From Brachionus koreanus (taxonomy: Eukaryota > Rotifera > Eurotatoria > Ploima > Brachionidae), in contig PJRA01000303.1 in NCBI GenBank assembly GCA_016987375.1, positions 51,910-115,909 of the forward strand: 64,000 nt of DNA, in the 5' to 3' direction. Of the stretch, positions 36,379 through 49,588 are shown piece by piece (within the stretch, counting starts at the first letter, position 1; each line of letters starts with the position of its first letter). The notes below the pieces were generated by a model, which was not told where the DNA came from, made no database searches, and saw nothing but the letters and a program-made list of their open reading frames with translations. The position numbers and the translations under genes were made by a program.

Positions 36379-37853
36379 TCACTAAATTTGAGTATAAATT
36401 ACATGAAATACCAGTTTCTAGAAAACGTCATTTAAACGAAAAAAATAGTGAATTAACGTAATTTTGCGTAAAATGTGGTGAAATTTGGTAAAACTCAAAA
36501 TGTTCAAAATTTTTGTAAAAAAATCGAAATTTTTTGTTGGGTTAAAAAAATAAGTTTTTATTTTACCAAGGGTTTTTCCATTCCAAGACGAGAAAACAAT
36601 AGTGATGTTGGTTAACCAAATTTGTCAACTTTGGCTAAACAAAAATTGGAAAATCAAAAACTAAACTATAAAAAACTGTAATGAATTTACATTTTTCATA
36701 CTGTAAATAAATTATACATTTTTGACTAAATTTGACTTGTTTAGACTGTTATTAACCATAAATTATTTATTTATTTATTTAAAGTTTAAGTCCCATGGAC
36801 AAATTGAAGTATGATATGTATAAAAAAAAATTATAATCAAATAAAAGTCCTTTTTACAATTATTAATTTAACTAGATGAGTTTATACCTTAGAGAAAAGA
36901 GTTAAAGTAAAAGAGCTAATAGAAAGATATATTAAAGTAAGACACAATTATATATAAAAATCTATCTTTAGCAGATCATTTAATAAATAAAAAATGTTAT
37001 AGTAGGTTAGACTTAATTCCATATTTAATTTGATTTGGGAAACAATAAATTTCACTGAATCAACTAGACCACGATTTTCCTCAATAAATAAATGATCAAT
37101 TATTGCTAGAGAAGTCTACGAACTTTAATCCAAAACATCAATAACTATACGTTTTTTTCTCCACATTATTAAGTTGTTTGCAAAACGAGGTATTTTTCTG
37201 ATCAAACTTTTCATAATTTCCGCGAAGGAAGGTCAAGATATTCCAGCATACTGAGCTATTCTTTACTTGCTTTAAAAAGAATATCTTGTGTTTTGTGTAT
37301 AGTTGTTCAATCATCTCTAACTGTAAGGTTTCTAACAAAGATCTGATTCTGGAAAATTTCTTGATTCCTAGTGCTCTTTTAATTAATAAATTTTGTCTTA
37401 TGTCTAGTTCATTTAGCTTATTTTCACTTATATAGACCAAATCCAGATGATATCGAAAAATTGATTGACAAAACTGTTTATAGAGAAAGCTTACTAGATT
37501 AGGACATGCTGATTTTGGTTTACAGCCAAGTCCATATAAAGAGTAAATTAAATTAACTTTTATTACGTTAATTTTGGTCAAAAAATAATACAATAATTTT
37601 TGAGAGTTTCTACAAAAAAATGCAACAAAAAAAATTTTTACGAAATTTTCAAATTTTTTTCAAGAATTTTGGACATTTTGAGTTTTACCAAATTTCACTA
37701 CATTTAACGAAAATTACGTTAATTCACTATATTATACTTTAAATGACGTTTTATAGAAACTGGTATTTCACGTAATTCATCGTCAAATTAAGTGAATTAA
37801 CGTAATTTTACGTAAAATGTAAAATGTGGTGAATTCATCGGATCGTAGCAGCA
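36286..37853. repeat. Large foldback with ~230-250-bp arms around a LINE fragment
   Basis: The left arm 36286-36540 and right arm 37622-37853 are reverse complements with moderate divergence, sharing GATGAATTCACCACATTTTA, GAAATACCAGTTTCTA and GAAATTTGGTAAAACTCAAA. The loop is about 1.08 kb and contains a minus-strand LINE piece. The left arm also carries the 46-nt insertion noted above. Repeated TTACGT motifs occur along the arms. Confidence 0.85.
36763..37620 (-). mobile_element. LINE fragment (RT C-terminal region) in the foldback loop
   Basis: The minus-strand frame 37593-37138 reads SENKLNELDIRQNLLIKRAL then GIKKFSRIRSLLETLQLEMI, the post-RT region of non-LTR elements in which a long helix carries the QN.LIK..LG motif. 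The 3' end follows: hairpin GTCC-ATG-GGAC (36790-36800), then a TTAAA step and a TAAATAAATAAATAAAT tail (down to 36763). It is 5'-truncated, and the first in-frame codon is not a real start. Confidence 0.75.
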
Positions 37854-37982
37854 AACAAATGATAAATATTACTATTAATTACTATTACTTATTACTTATT
37901 GAATACTTATACTGAAATATTACATTATACACTTATATTACTTATTCATTACTGTTTTATTAATAATAAAATATTTACAGCA

Positions 37983-38110
37983 TGGCTCCATCTTTTAAAC
38001 CCTTTCATCATAATAATTGCGATCTAGCGAATTATAGCAATAATTTCTGTGTGAGATTGGAACCGTTAGTCAAAAAGGCACTAGAAAAGAAGATGAAAAC
38101 TTTTTCTACC
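37983..38110 (+). repeat. Dispersed repeat, copy 1
   Basis: Around 38049-38095 the sequence TCTGTGTGAGATTGGAACCG, followed by GTTAGTCAAAAAGGCACTAG and AAAAG, closely resembles 53460-53510 (TCTGTGTCAGATCGGAGCTG then TTGCTCAAAAAGGTACTTGA). The origin is unknown. It lies just outside the large foldback. Confidence 0.5.
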
Positions 38111-40255
38111 TACCTGCTAAGAATATAATAGAAATTCCAGAAAAAAGAACAGTTGACTTTAATATCACGCTTTAATATTTCTTAGCCATAGATATTGGCA
38201 TTCATGATTTTTCGTTATTAAGTTTGTATCGAGTTTATGTATTTAATCAAGACTAGATACCTATTTAATCAGCTGTTTTGGGTATAAAGGCATAATGTTA
38301 GAATTGATAACTTGAGAAAATTTGGAAATTAACTACCGATTATGATAGGTTATTAGAAAATACTGAATTAGTTGGGTTAGATAAATGAATCCATTGAAAT
38401 ACAAACCTGATACTCGAAAAAAAATTCGGGCTGATATGTTTGCTTAGCCCAAGCTAATTTCTCTTAGAAGATCAAAGCAATATTTTTTCTTATTTTTAAA
38501 TTGATACTAGAAAATGAATGTATTTTCAATGGAAAAAAAAAATTATGAAATAAAAAAAAATTGACGGCTTTAAATCTATCATTGACATTCGTATTGTTAA
38601 TTAAATATTTAAGTTTGACGCAATTTTAGGTATTAGAATAATTATTGATATTCTAACGCAATTAATATCTATCAATTTCACTAGAGAAAATTTCAGATAT
38701 TTCGAAACAATATGAAAAAAAAAAAAACAATTCAAATAATATAGATATTTAGGCAATTTAGATCAAATTACTAAGCTCAGGTGTAAATAAAATAATTAAA
38801 ATAATTTATTAGCATATTTGTTTTGTTTATTTATTTTGTTCATAATACAGTGATTTATTTTATTTAGATACTCACATACGTTAATTAAAAATTGAATTTT
38901 TTTTAATGCAAAAAACAATAAAGAGAACTTATTTATTTAATAAACTCAATACTTAAAAATTTTGCCCCTGTCATTACTTACTAATTTGTCTATTTTAATT
39001 GTCTCGATTTTATTTTAACTTATTTTACTTTTATATTATTTTTTTAAAGGAGCTTTAGCTTGGTATAGATTAAAAAAAATAAATAATAATAATAATAAAT
39101 AAAAGTCTAATTAAAAAATTGAAATTTTTTTTTTTATTTTCTGATCTAACAAATCAGTTGATAAAATGCAAAACACTGAAAAAAAAAATTATATTTTATA
39201 TAATTTTAGAAATAAGTCTAAATTAATGAAAAAGGCGAGTTTTGCAATGCTTTATTTAAAAGAGCAGTATAAAATATAGCTCTTATAATTATGTAAAAGT
39301 GAATAAAACTCTCTTTCGACAAGATTTACGGTATATAAAAATAAAAAAACTTGAATTTTTTTACTGATTGTCGACAAAGCAAGAAGCCCGTAGCTTCAAA
39401 TTTAGTCAAAAGGTTAATTTTTAAGCTATAAACAAGTGAAAGCACTTAAATAGAAATAGGCTTATAATAGAAAAAGAACAATAATCATAATAAAATTGCA
39501 CTAGATTTCAAATAGTCATATTTAATCTGAATAGTTTGCTTATATTACTGAGAACAGAATATGCTTCCAAGTCAGCTGACAAATCTTAATAATAAATTCT
39601 GTTTCTATGTATTTTAAAACTAGATAAACTAAATTCAAGTTGATTATTATTTCAATTAGGTCTTGGCAAGCCAAAAGGATATTTAAATTGGCCGAAACTC
39701 TTTCAAAAGTTTTCTTAAAAATCTCATTTATGGAATATAAATTGTTTTTTGTTTTTATTTTATTTTATTTTATTTAATAGAGTTAGAAAAAAAATTATAA
39801 ATTAGCTCAAAGTGAGAAAAAAATGATGATTATAATAATAATAATGATGATAATGATAATATCAGTAATAAGGAAGAAAGAAAATTTGAAAAGTTTTAGA
39901 GTTTATTTGTTTTATATAAAATAAAATTTCAAATAATGCAAAAATTTTTCCAAAAAAAAACTCGGCCCATCAAAAAAAGAAAAATGAAAATAATGTTAAG
40001 GCTCTTCAAATTACATGTTTATTTAACGGAGTTAATTTCTCAAATTTATTTTTTTTGTTTTATTTAAATAGCCATTTTCAGTATCAATATCATTGTGAAA
40101 ATCAACAAATTTAGCGGTAACAACTTCATTTTAGGATAAATTTTGGTTAAGCTCGTTTAAAATTTCATTTCGTTTAAACAACTTATCTAAAAATAAACAC
40201 ATTTATATATTTAAAAAAAAAATAGAGAAAAATGTAATAGATAATTGAGTGCCAT
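38111..40255. other. AT-rich intergenic region between foldback and TRIP12
   Basis: No gene seen. It contains a LINE 3' end at 39046-39105 and an ATA/ATG-type microsatellite at about 39822-39868. The right end should be the TRIP12 3' UTR. Confidence 0.45.
39046..39105 (+). mobile_element. LINE 3' end (AGCTTTAGCT hairpin plus (TAA)n tail)
   Basis: AAAGGAGCTTTAGCT here resembles GAAGGAGCTTTGGCT at 26468, and both are followed within 25 nt by AATAAATAATAATAA-type tails. It is probably the same LINE family with everything upstream lost. Confidence 0.6.
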
Positions 40256-43200
40256 CTATGATAAATGAAAAGACAATTGACCGTCTTTCATGGCTTTGAA
40301 CAACTTTTCTTTTAATTTATGTACACTTGAATACTCCGGCAATTTAAAATAATTCACACAAGTCATCACTGACGGCAGGTAATTGTCCGCATTTGTGTTC
40401 GCCGTGTCCATGGTCTTTTTGACAATGGTGAGAGCGGGCGCCAGCGAGCTCAGACCCCCGATGGGCAATCTCGGACTACCAGTCACAAACTGCAAAAACA
40501 TGCGCTGCTCTTCGGCATCGAAATCACACATCACTTCAAACAAATATTTAACAGCATTGCTCTCATGCGTGTAACCATGATCACATCTAGTACACTCAAT
40601 CAGAGTTTTTAAATCCCATTTTTTGAAACTAGAACCGCAAAAAAATCTATCCAACTCTTCGGCATAGAATGGCCGAAGGCTCTTCAAAGGCAGAATAGAC
40701 TCGAAGCCCTCTTTGAAGCTTTCCATTTGGGCCTGAACGCCCTTTATCAAAGTCCATTCGACTATCAATCTCAAATAGTCGTCCAAATTTTCCAAATTAA
40801 CCATTTTGTCTCTGCCTCCTTTGACCAGTTCAAAATTATGATGACCTGGCAGTGTAAAATCAAGCTCCAAGTCTATCACTTCTTTTTCCAATTGTTTCAA
40901 TTGACTCTCGAACGAATCAATGAAATCTTTTTGCTTGTAAGCCTTAATCAACAAAGCACGACGCTTGTTCACATATTCTCTGAGCGATCTCACACTATTG
41001 TACAATTGTTCATCGACTAGCCTCAAGTCTTGTTCTTGAATGTTTCGTTCACCATCGTTTAGCAGCCATTTATAGAACACCGGGCTCAAATGTATGTCCA
41101 ATACGCGAAAATCCTGCGCAGCCTTGGCCATAAATTTACCCATGAATTTAAATTTTTGCTTTTGTTTGTTAACAATAGAGGCCAATTTTGACGATTGTTT
41201 GCCACTCGGATTTAGATAAATGGGCGACGGATAAAGACCATGCGCCGATTTGAAGTACTCGATAGTCGAGCTTACTTTTATTTTTTCACCACGCCACATT
41301 TCATGCTCACATTTTTGTATCTCTTTGGAAACAAGTGCGTAGAATTCGAGTGTCGGTCCTAGACCAGTGCCCACCTCGTTTTCGTACTGTATTTCGAGCA
41401 AAGCCGGCTTTTTGTTCTCATTTAAGCTAACAAAATTGTTTAGAATTGCATCGCCCTGTTTGACCAAATCTTCATCCCGATTAACTGTTCTCTTTTCACG
41501 CTCCAATCTAGGCTTGTATCTATCCGTATTGCTATGATTTAAATCGATCAATTTTTGCATGGCACGGTCTCTGTCCAAAAAACTCTGATAAAAAAACATC
41601 AAACGAGTCTCGAACGGAAACAGAAACGGATAGTCGGTGATAAGCTCGGGCATCCACTTTGGCAAATGGCCGGTCATAACAATCAACGGATCTTGCAGTT
41701 GACGATTGGCCTTGGCACTTAGCTTTTGATTGCAAAACTCGCTGGGACTAATTAGCGTTTCGTCATTGGTCTCATTCTCGAACATTTTGAACCAAAGTTT
41801 GTTCATTGTGCTAAGCAAGTCTAGAACTCGGATGGCGTCCAAGCATTTGTCTTCGTTTATTGACTTTTTTTCGCATAGATTTGAATAAAATTGAGTTTTG
41901 GTCAAATCGCAATTCAGATCGTTTGGCAATTGAATTTTGGCATTTGAATTGCTTGATTTGTCTTTTGTTTTTGATTTATCGACAACGTCCGACGCCAATC
42001 TATAGTGAATCAAGTGAACTTTGGACCAAATGGCGTTGCTAAGCAACGAGTTTTCTGTTTCGTTTTCGGTATCCTGAGAGCTGAACTGTTTAATAGCCTG
42101 GTAAATGGTCATGTTCGATGGAATCACTTGATCGTTGATTAAAAGTTCGATCTTGGGCATTTGACCGGATGAGAATAGGCCTCGGGCAGCACCTGCGGAC
42201 AAAGAGCTGAAGCGCGATGTCGAGCTGAAAAAAGCACTCATCGGATTTTCCAACTCGTCCATGTCTTCGTCGTCGTCTTCGTCGATGAGATCCTCATCGT
42301 CCAAATTGTCATCAATTATGTGCTCGTCGTCGTCCTCTTCGTCAAAGTTTTGCTCGTCAAAATCCTCTTCGATGTCGACGTCCTGGTTGTCCGACTCGGA
42401 CTCGTCATCGTTTTTGTCCGATTTTTTCCTAGTCTTGGACGTAGACGCTGCATCGTTTGCCTGCGCACTCCTAGTTCTCGTCTTGGCGACATTTTTTTTG
42501 TCCGAACTTGTCGGCAACGACGCCGACAAACTCGACGCTTGTGTCTTGTGAATGCCACGCATTAGCAAATACTTTTCGATTGTGCCGACTAGAGCCAACG
42601 GATCCACTTTGACATGGCCGCCTTTCCACTGACGCAGACTCTGCGGCGCCACACTCGAGTGCCGCTCTAGCATACATTTTATTTGATGTGTACTAAAAAA
42701 TTTGAGGGCGTTCTTGCCCAAGCCTATCGAGTTCGGTATGTCGTGTACCCGAATGCTAAACTGTTCCAATTGATTGACGCAATTGTGCAGCTTTGAAACG
42801 AGCAGCGAATAGGACGATTCGTTTGATGCCATCTCGCTAAAGAAGAAACAGCTTTTTTTGCCGGCAAAAACGCTCAAAAATTGCTTTAAACGCAAGCAAT
42901 TTAGTTCGTTGTTGAAAATTCTACTCAAATCATTTAAATAGCTCAGTTTAATTACATTCAATTTAGAATAGTGTTTTAGACGAGTCTGATCGAATTTGAA
43001 TTCACTAGGCGGTTGTTCAACACTCAAATAATTAACCAAACGGTCAATTAAATTGCTGTTTATCATTTCAAATGAGGATATGTCGGTTTGTTTAACTTGT
43101 TGATTTAGACTGTTGAGCGTGTCCAAATAGTTGTGCTCTGGCTCTTTGACTACTAATTGCTGTGCTAATTTACTCAATTGATCCAATATGGACAATTGAG

Positions 43201-46200
43201 ACCTGTTCACTTTAAGACTTGAAAATTCTTTTTTAAACTGCTTGGCCTGATCGACAATCCAGCTGGAAATTAACTTTTTATTTTTTTGCAACACCAAATC
43301 GCTGTCTTGAACTTGCTTCGATGATGTCTTTGATTTGGACTTTGATCGTGTTTTTCTGGCCTCTTTGTCCTCGCTTTCGAACGACTCGATCAGCTTGCCC
43401 ATTTGATAGACAACGCCCTCGCGGTAAAAATACACCGAGAACACATCGGACAAATTTTTGATCAACAAATCGGCTATTTGCAGGCCAATGACAATTATTT
43501 TCGTGTCCTTGCTAGCGAGCATAGAAGCAATGTGACTGCTGATTGGCAATTCTCGTAGCAAATTGCTTAGCAAATTTTCCTCGGTGTTGTTGTTCGAGTC
43601 GTTGGACTTTTTGCTTAGGGCACATGCGAAATAAATCATTCGCAACAAAGTGCGCAGACTGCGATGCTTGATCGAAGGACCGGCAGACGAGTTGTAAATT
43701 TCGTAGACTATTTTAAACAACGAGCTAATAAAAGCGGATATTTTGTGCGCATTTGAGAACATATAGTCCATTCTTGTGTCCTTTGACTCGACGTTTTCTT
43801 CATTGGAACTTTGGGCCGGCTCGTTTTTGGACACTAGTTTGCGTGTGACCGGCCTAGCGGTGCCGGTCTCCTCGTTTATCTGCAGCATTGAGTTGAAATC
43901 AATGACGTATGTGCGGCCCATTGTGTTCAGTATGCATTCGTCCTCTTCTTGGACAAAGGCGGCCTCGATTATGCGCGAGTCGATGCAAGTGTACGGACGC
44001 AATATTTCGTTCTCGTCCTTCCAGTGCCAAATAACCGACTCGTTCTGGTGGTTCATTGACGACTTGCGCAGTGTTTCGTCTATGGAAAATATGCCACTAT
44101 GTGGCAGTCTAGGCAATATTTCACCAATTATACAAACTATTTCGTACAGTTCTTGCGGCGACCGATTGGACAAAATTTCAATGTTTTTCAAGTCGGTCTT
44201 ATCGCCCACGAGCAATTGTTTGACACATTGTTCTATTGAGTTCTCGACTAGAATTATGGCTAGGTTGTTGCAATTGGAGCACATTAGATAAATTGTGTGA
44301 AGTATGGTCACAAACATTGGGCTAGATACAAGTGGCGGCTGGGCCATTAGAAGCTTGATTAAATTTTGCAGCACACAATGTTGCGCTATTTCGTCCAGAA
44401 TGTCCATGTCGTGCTGAAAATTTTCCACCAATCTGGCAAATACTGTGCACACGGACTCGACCGATTTTTTGTCCGAATGTGTCAAACGCTGTGACAAAAT
44501 TGACAGACTTGGCTTTATGTTCACAAATTCTTCTCTAATCATGTTTTGGCAACAATTGGCCGTTATTTGCAGCGCATTGCGCTGTGCAGTTATGGAAAAA
44601 AAGTCCAAGAATGTGAGACAAGCGCTGACACTGCCATTGGCCGTGGCGTTCAATATTTGTTTAGAGTGACGACGGGACAAAATTTCCAAAGCTGTTAGAC
44701 TTTGTTCGGCCACGTCCATGCATTGAATGACTTGAAGTTTTTCCAAAAAAGTGCCCACGCTTTCGGCAATAATGCTGGTCGAGCGAGGCAGCGCGTCCAT
44801 CATGTAAGTGAGTGTGCGACAGGCGTTGTTCATGAGATCGAAATTTTCCGACTCGGAGCCCATGCACTGAAGGACCAATGGCACAGCTTGCTTAATCGGA
44901 AATCCGATCAAAGTGTCCTCGTTGCTCATGACTAGTAGCTGACTTAGCTCGGTGAGCGCAGTTAGCTTGATCGACTCGTCTGGCTGCTGCAGCGAGGAGA
45001 TCAGCTGCTGGTAGCGGCCCGAAATGCCGGACGACATTGTTCGATGGATGAACTGGTGGACCTTGGAGCCGAACGCGTTGACTATGTGCGACGGCAGGCC
45101 TCTGGACTGCAGCAGGTCCGACAGCCGGTTGAACTCGGCATCGGCCGGATTATCTGTGTCCGACGACTCGGACTCTATCGGATTCTTGGTCTGCGAGGTT
45201 GAGGCCGCTGACGTGTTCGATGATGAACTTTCTGGCTTGTCCGATTTCTGATCGCTCATTTTGGACTTTTTGAGTCGGGAAAATATGGAGTTCGATTCGA
45301 ACGCTTGACTTGTTGTAGCTGAGCTTGTAGTTGTAGATCTACGCGTTAAATTAACTGATTTTGATACACACGACCCCGTCTCTGCAACAACAAACAAAAT
45401 TAGTTAAATCATAAATATTTTTTTTGCAAAAGTCTGGGCGCACTGCCGAAGTCTCTTTTAGCTTTGAGTAGAAAAAAATAAAGCTATAATTTATTTTTTT
45501 TCTTTTTTCTAAAGTAAAAGAATAAAAATAAAACAAGCGCAAAAATTTCAGAATATTTCATCATAATTTATTTAAATTGGAACCTGAATCTAGGCGCTCC
45601 GACAATATTTTAAAATAATTTAACATTAGTGGAAAAAAAAACGCAATATTAAAATATTTGTGTACACATCTACGACGTTTGAATTTTTCCCGTAACAACC
45701 AATTTATAAAAACAAACCGTAATGACTAGACTAGTTGATCATCATCATCATTTTTTTAGAACAAGGAGAACATAAATTTCAAAATTAATCCTAATTATGG
45801 AAATATTTTTTTTTTTAAATTGTAAAAATAATCAAAAAAAGAAATGCGCAATATCAACTTTTTAAAAGAGACTAGAGAAATTTAGAAAATTGTGTGCATA
45901 TTATTTTTTTTTAAATTTTGAATTAATATTTTTTTTAACGAGAGAAGAAAACAAAGCTCTAAGTATTAAACCAGATAACAACCACAGCAACAAAAACAAC
46001 AACAAAATTTGTTCTTAAATTAATTTTATTCTAAGCATGTGAAAGAATTGTGAAGATTTAAAAAAAAAAAAAAAAAATTTCATAAACTGTTTTTAATGTA
46101 ACTAAAAAAAATCTTAAATGAGAAAATTTATCGAATTATAGAAATGGAAAAAAGCACGCAAATATTTTTTCTATAATCTATTTAATAGTTGATTATGTTG

Positions 46201-49200
46201 AAATTTATGCTTTGTTGACACACAAAATTACATGAATAATGAAGAAAAAATTGAAACTGACACTAAAAAAACTTTTAAGAAATTAATAAATAACTTTTTT
46301 TTTACAATACAAATTAAATTTAACATTTACAAGTACAACAAATAGTATATATTAATTAATTTTATTTTATTTTTTTTAGAAGAAGCTTTCATTTAAGAAA
46401 TTTAGCGATATGAAAAATGTGCTTTGAAAAATTTAATTAATAATTAAAATTTAGAGCTGTAAGTACAACCAGATGCATTTGCCAAGGTTGCACGTTTTTT
46501 TATTTTCTTAGTTTTGCCAGGCCAAAGAAAGAGAGAGAGAGAAAGATAGAACTTTTAAAAGAGCTAGAAATATTTTATCTATTTTTATTTAAAAACTGTT
46601 AAAAATGTTCGCAAAAGCTAAAAATGTATCTACTTAGAACATTCTTATTAAACTACTATCTAGTTTATAAGAGAAGAGGGTAGATATATATTGTAACGAG
46701 CTAGTTAGCATCGAAATACGATGTAGACATACTTCAATGACTCTATTAACTCGACACATGGCAATGAAAATTTCGCACCGACCAGGTTTCGATCTGCCTA
46801 CCCCACGCTCACAAGCCATACTACTTTACCACTCGGCTATATGCTAACTCTTTCAAATTATATCTAAAATATTGTTTTAAGCTAAAATTTAAGACTTTGT
46901 ATCTTAGACATGAATTTTTTAGATTTAAATAAAAACTAAAAATGCAACTCTATCTTGAAATTTTAATTTTGGACTTTTTTATTATGTTAATAAAAAAAAA
47001 TTTTTAAAACATATGCATTTTTTTTTTTAATTTTTGTCCGCTTTAATTTTAATAAAATAAGAAATTTCACTTACGCTTTGAATCTGTCTCTTTAACAGAA
47101 GGAGTGGAGAGTTTTATCTTTTTTTGTGGAATTGAGACTTCAGTAAGCTTTGAAGATTTGTTTGAAGAACTACTGGGACGTCTTAGACGGTTCTTGTAGC
47201 TCTCTGTTTCCTGATCTGATTCGTTTATTTGATTCGAATTGGTAGATGCTCGACTAGAACGGCGTGAACGAGCACTTACCGACGAACGTCGTTTTGACTT
47301 TTTTGGATTTGTCTTTTCCTGTTCGGAGTCCGACTCTTCTTGGTTCAATTCTATTTGATCCTGAACAGTCTCTGTTTCTTGGTCTTCGTCCAAATCAATG
47401 AATTCTTCTTCGTCGCTCGAATCTTCTTGTTCTATGCTCTGCTTTGAATTTTTGCTTAGCTTCGAATCTATTCTGCTAGTCAGACTAGAAATGGCTTCTA
47501 TTGCTTTTGATTTTGCACTACGCTTGGAAACAGATGAGTCTGAATTTTGATTTAAGTGCTTTTCAAGTTTTTTTTTCAGTTTTTTGTTGTTTTTTTTATT
47601 TGCTTTTTTCGATTTTGGTCGAATTGTTCTATGTAAATCGATCTCCTCGTTTAGAGATTCTTCCTCGGATGACTTTGAAGTGCTTGGTGACGTGTATTTA
47701 TTTACAAGTAAACTCTTGGTCGAGTCTAAAAAATAAATTTCAGTTAAATAAAATATTATCATATGGTTAAAAAAAAAAAAAAAAACTTTTATTTTAGTAC
47801 AAACAATTTTAAAGAATTAAAAAAAAGTTATAAACGTTGAGAAATTTTTCTTAATTTAGCTTATGTAATTTTTTGATTCATTTGCAATTATGAAATGAGA
47901 ATAAATTTTTATAATTTTTATTTGCATCTTCCATTCGTAACTCTTATCTAGTTATTTTTTTAGCTCAGTGAATTCATTAATGAATGCAAAAAAATAATTT
48001 TTTATTCTAAATTTCAAAACTTTCATTAACTTTAATTAATTGTAAACAATCTTTTAGAACAAATCCACATTTTTGTCCAAAGATTTAAATACTGTGCAAA
48101 TATTTGCTCTCTTTTATACAATTGATGTTAAATTTAGCATATTAATTTTTTTAAAGAATTTTTTAAGTTAACGTTAAAAAGCTAATTTACAGCTTTTTAT
48201 CTAATGAACCAAATTTTCCAAGTTTTATTTTCATGAAAAATTGTAAAACGTCTTTTTTTTCGAAAGAGCTAATCTTTAATTGATCGTGCATTTGACACCA
48301 CAATTCATATTTCAAATTTAAAAATAATAACCTGCAAGGCTTGTTTTTTAATTTTTCACAGTATTAAAAACCCTTTCAATAATGAAAATGAAAATAAATG
48401 CTATTTTAATTGCTGAATCAAAATTGAAAATTTGAAATAAAGAAAAATTATGATGATATTTATATCAATTTAAAAAAAAAATTTTTTTAATGAATATAAA
48501 ATTTAATAACTCAAATTTGAAATTAAAATTTTTTTGGCTGTATCTATTGTTTAGCAATTGAATATTTTTAAAAAGTATTAAATTAAATGACAAAAAATTT
48601 TGTAAAAATTATTGCTTCCCAAAAAAGCTATACAAAAAATTATTTTACATTAGGAAAATAAATTTTTTTTCTAAACCGCTCATGAAGGCGATCTACTATA
48701 ACTCACAGACTTAAAAAAAAAACAGTTCTCGATATTCTGCTTTTCATTTCAAGCTAAATTAAAATGGTTCTGTGAAGAATATAATAATCCTTTGAATTTT
48801 CTTTGAATCTTTCAAGACATACAGAAAATTAAAGCTTTAAAGCATTTTTAGAAAATGTTTGATCATTTATTTAGTTAATAAATTTTATAATATTTTTTAA
48901 AAACTAAAGCTTTATTAAATATCTTATGTTTTATTTGACTAAAAAATATCATTTAAGTTATTTTTTTTTAAATAAAAGATAAAAGGTTATTTATTAATTT
49001 ACTAAGACTAAGCGTTATTATTTTTTCAAATATTTAGAAAATATTCATTTAAGTATACGAAGGTTGCATTCAAAAAAGAAATATTCCCTGCCATAACTTA
49101 AATGACTTTAACATGAAAGGAACATAAGTTATTTTTTTATTTTTTCTTGCGTTGCAAATAGCTCAAGACAAAAAAATTAAAGTTGTTCATCAAATTTTGA

Positions 49201-49588
49201 ATTTTGGTATTTTCGCCTCTAGATCGAATTTTTGTCAACTAACAACAAACAAATGTAAAATGTTAAGGTATTGATTAAATTTTTTTTTTTACCCTAAAGG
49301 AAAATCTATGAACCCGAACAAAAAATTTTCTGAATATCTAAATTATTGTAATTTACCTTTTTGAGATGTTGCCTCTTCTGATTTTCGGCTTTTCTTCTGT
49401 TTTGGCGAAATATTGGATGAAGTAGATGGTTCACTGTTGGTTAACGACTGACCTTTGTTACTTCTAAGCAATAAAATGGTGAATAAAGTTAATTTTTTGT
49501 ATTAGCTATGATATTACCTTGATTTGGGTGATATAGACGAGCTTGAGGATAAATCCGACTTCCTACTTGAAGACGCTTTTTCGGCCAT
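40256..49588 (-). CDS. TRIP12: TRIP12/UFD4-type HECT E3 ubiquitin ligase (four exons)
   Basis: Minus-strand exons 49588-49518, 49463-49357, 47725-47075 and 45381-40256 join in phase to 1984 residues. The first three encode a Ser-, Lys- and acidic-rich disordered N-terminus (MAEKASSSRKSD). Exon 4 opens QTGSCVS, matching TTGSCAS of vertebrate TRIP12. The armadillo-like region follows (FLEKLQVIQCMDVAEQSLTA; QRLTHSDKKSVESVC). A WWE domain (VIWHWKDENEILRPY to GTARPVTRK) lies near 720-795, then an acidic low-complexity stretch, KANRQLQDPLIVMTGHLP, and the HECT domain (LEIQYENEVGTGLGPTLEFY to the end). The catalytic Cys is at about 1951 in MTCVNYF, and the protein ends SFHLS as in the family. TRIP12 is a nuclear ligase of the ubiquitin-fusion-degradation pathway. 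Exon 4 is over 5 kb without an intron. Intron 3 (45382-47074) carries a tRNA-derived sequence. Several long antisense frames over exon 4 are shadows. Confidence 0.95.
46634..46860 (-). repeat. tRNA-derived SINE-like element in TRIP12 intron 3
   Basis: On the minus strand, ATAGCCGAGTGGTAAAGTAG (A box) and AGATCGAAACC (B-box-like) lie about 35-40 nt apart, with tRNA-like spacing. Non-tRNA sequence follows and contains a CATCG-TATTT-CGATG hairpin. The host gene is on the same strand. The body does not match the tRNA-like sequence at 11.2 kb, so they may be different families. Confidence 0.55.

Noticed and set aside
42261..42565. Ser-rich and Arg-rich open frames on both strands inside TRIP12 (also 43776-44291, 44445-44935, 45024-45251)
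   Set aside because: They are shadow frames of the acidic and Ser-rich TRIP12 coding sequence, and the true frame aligns with the family throughout.
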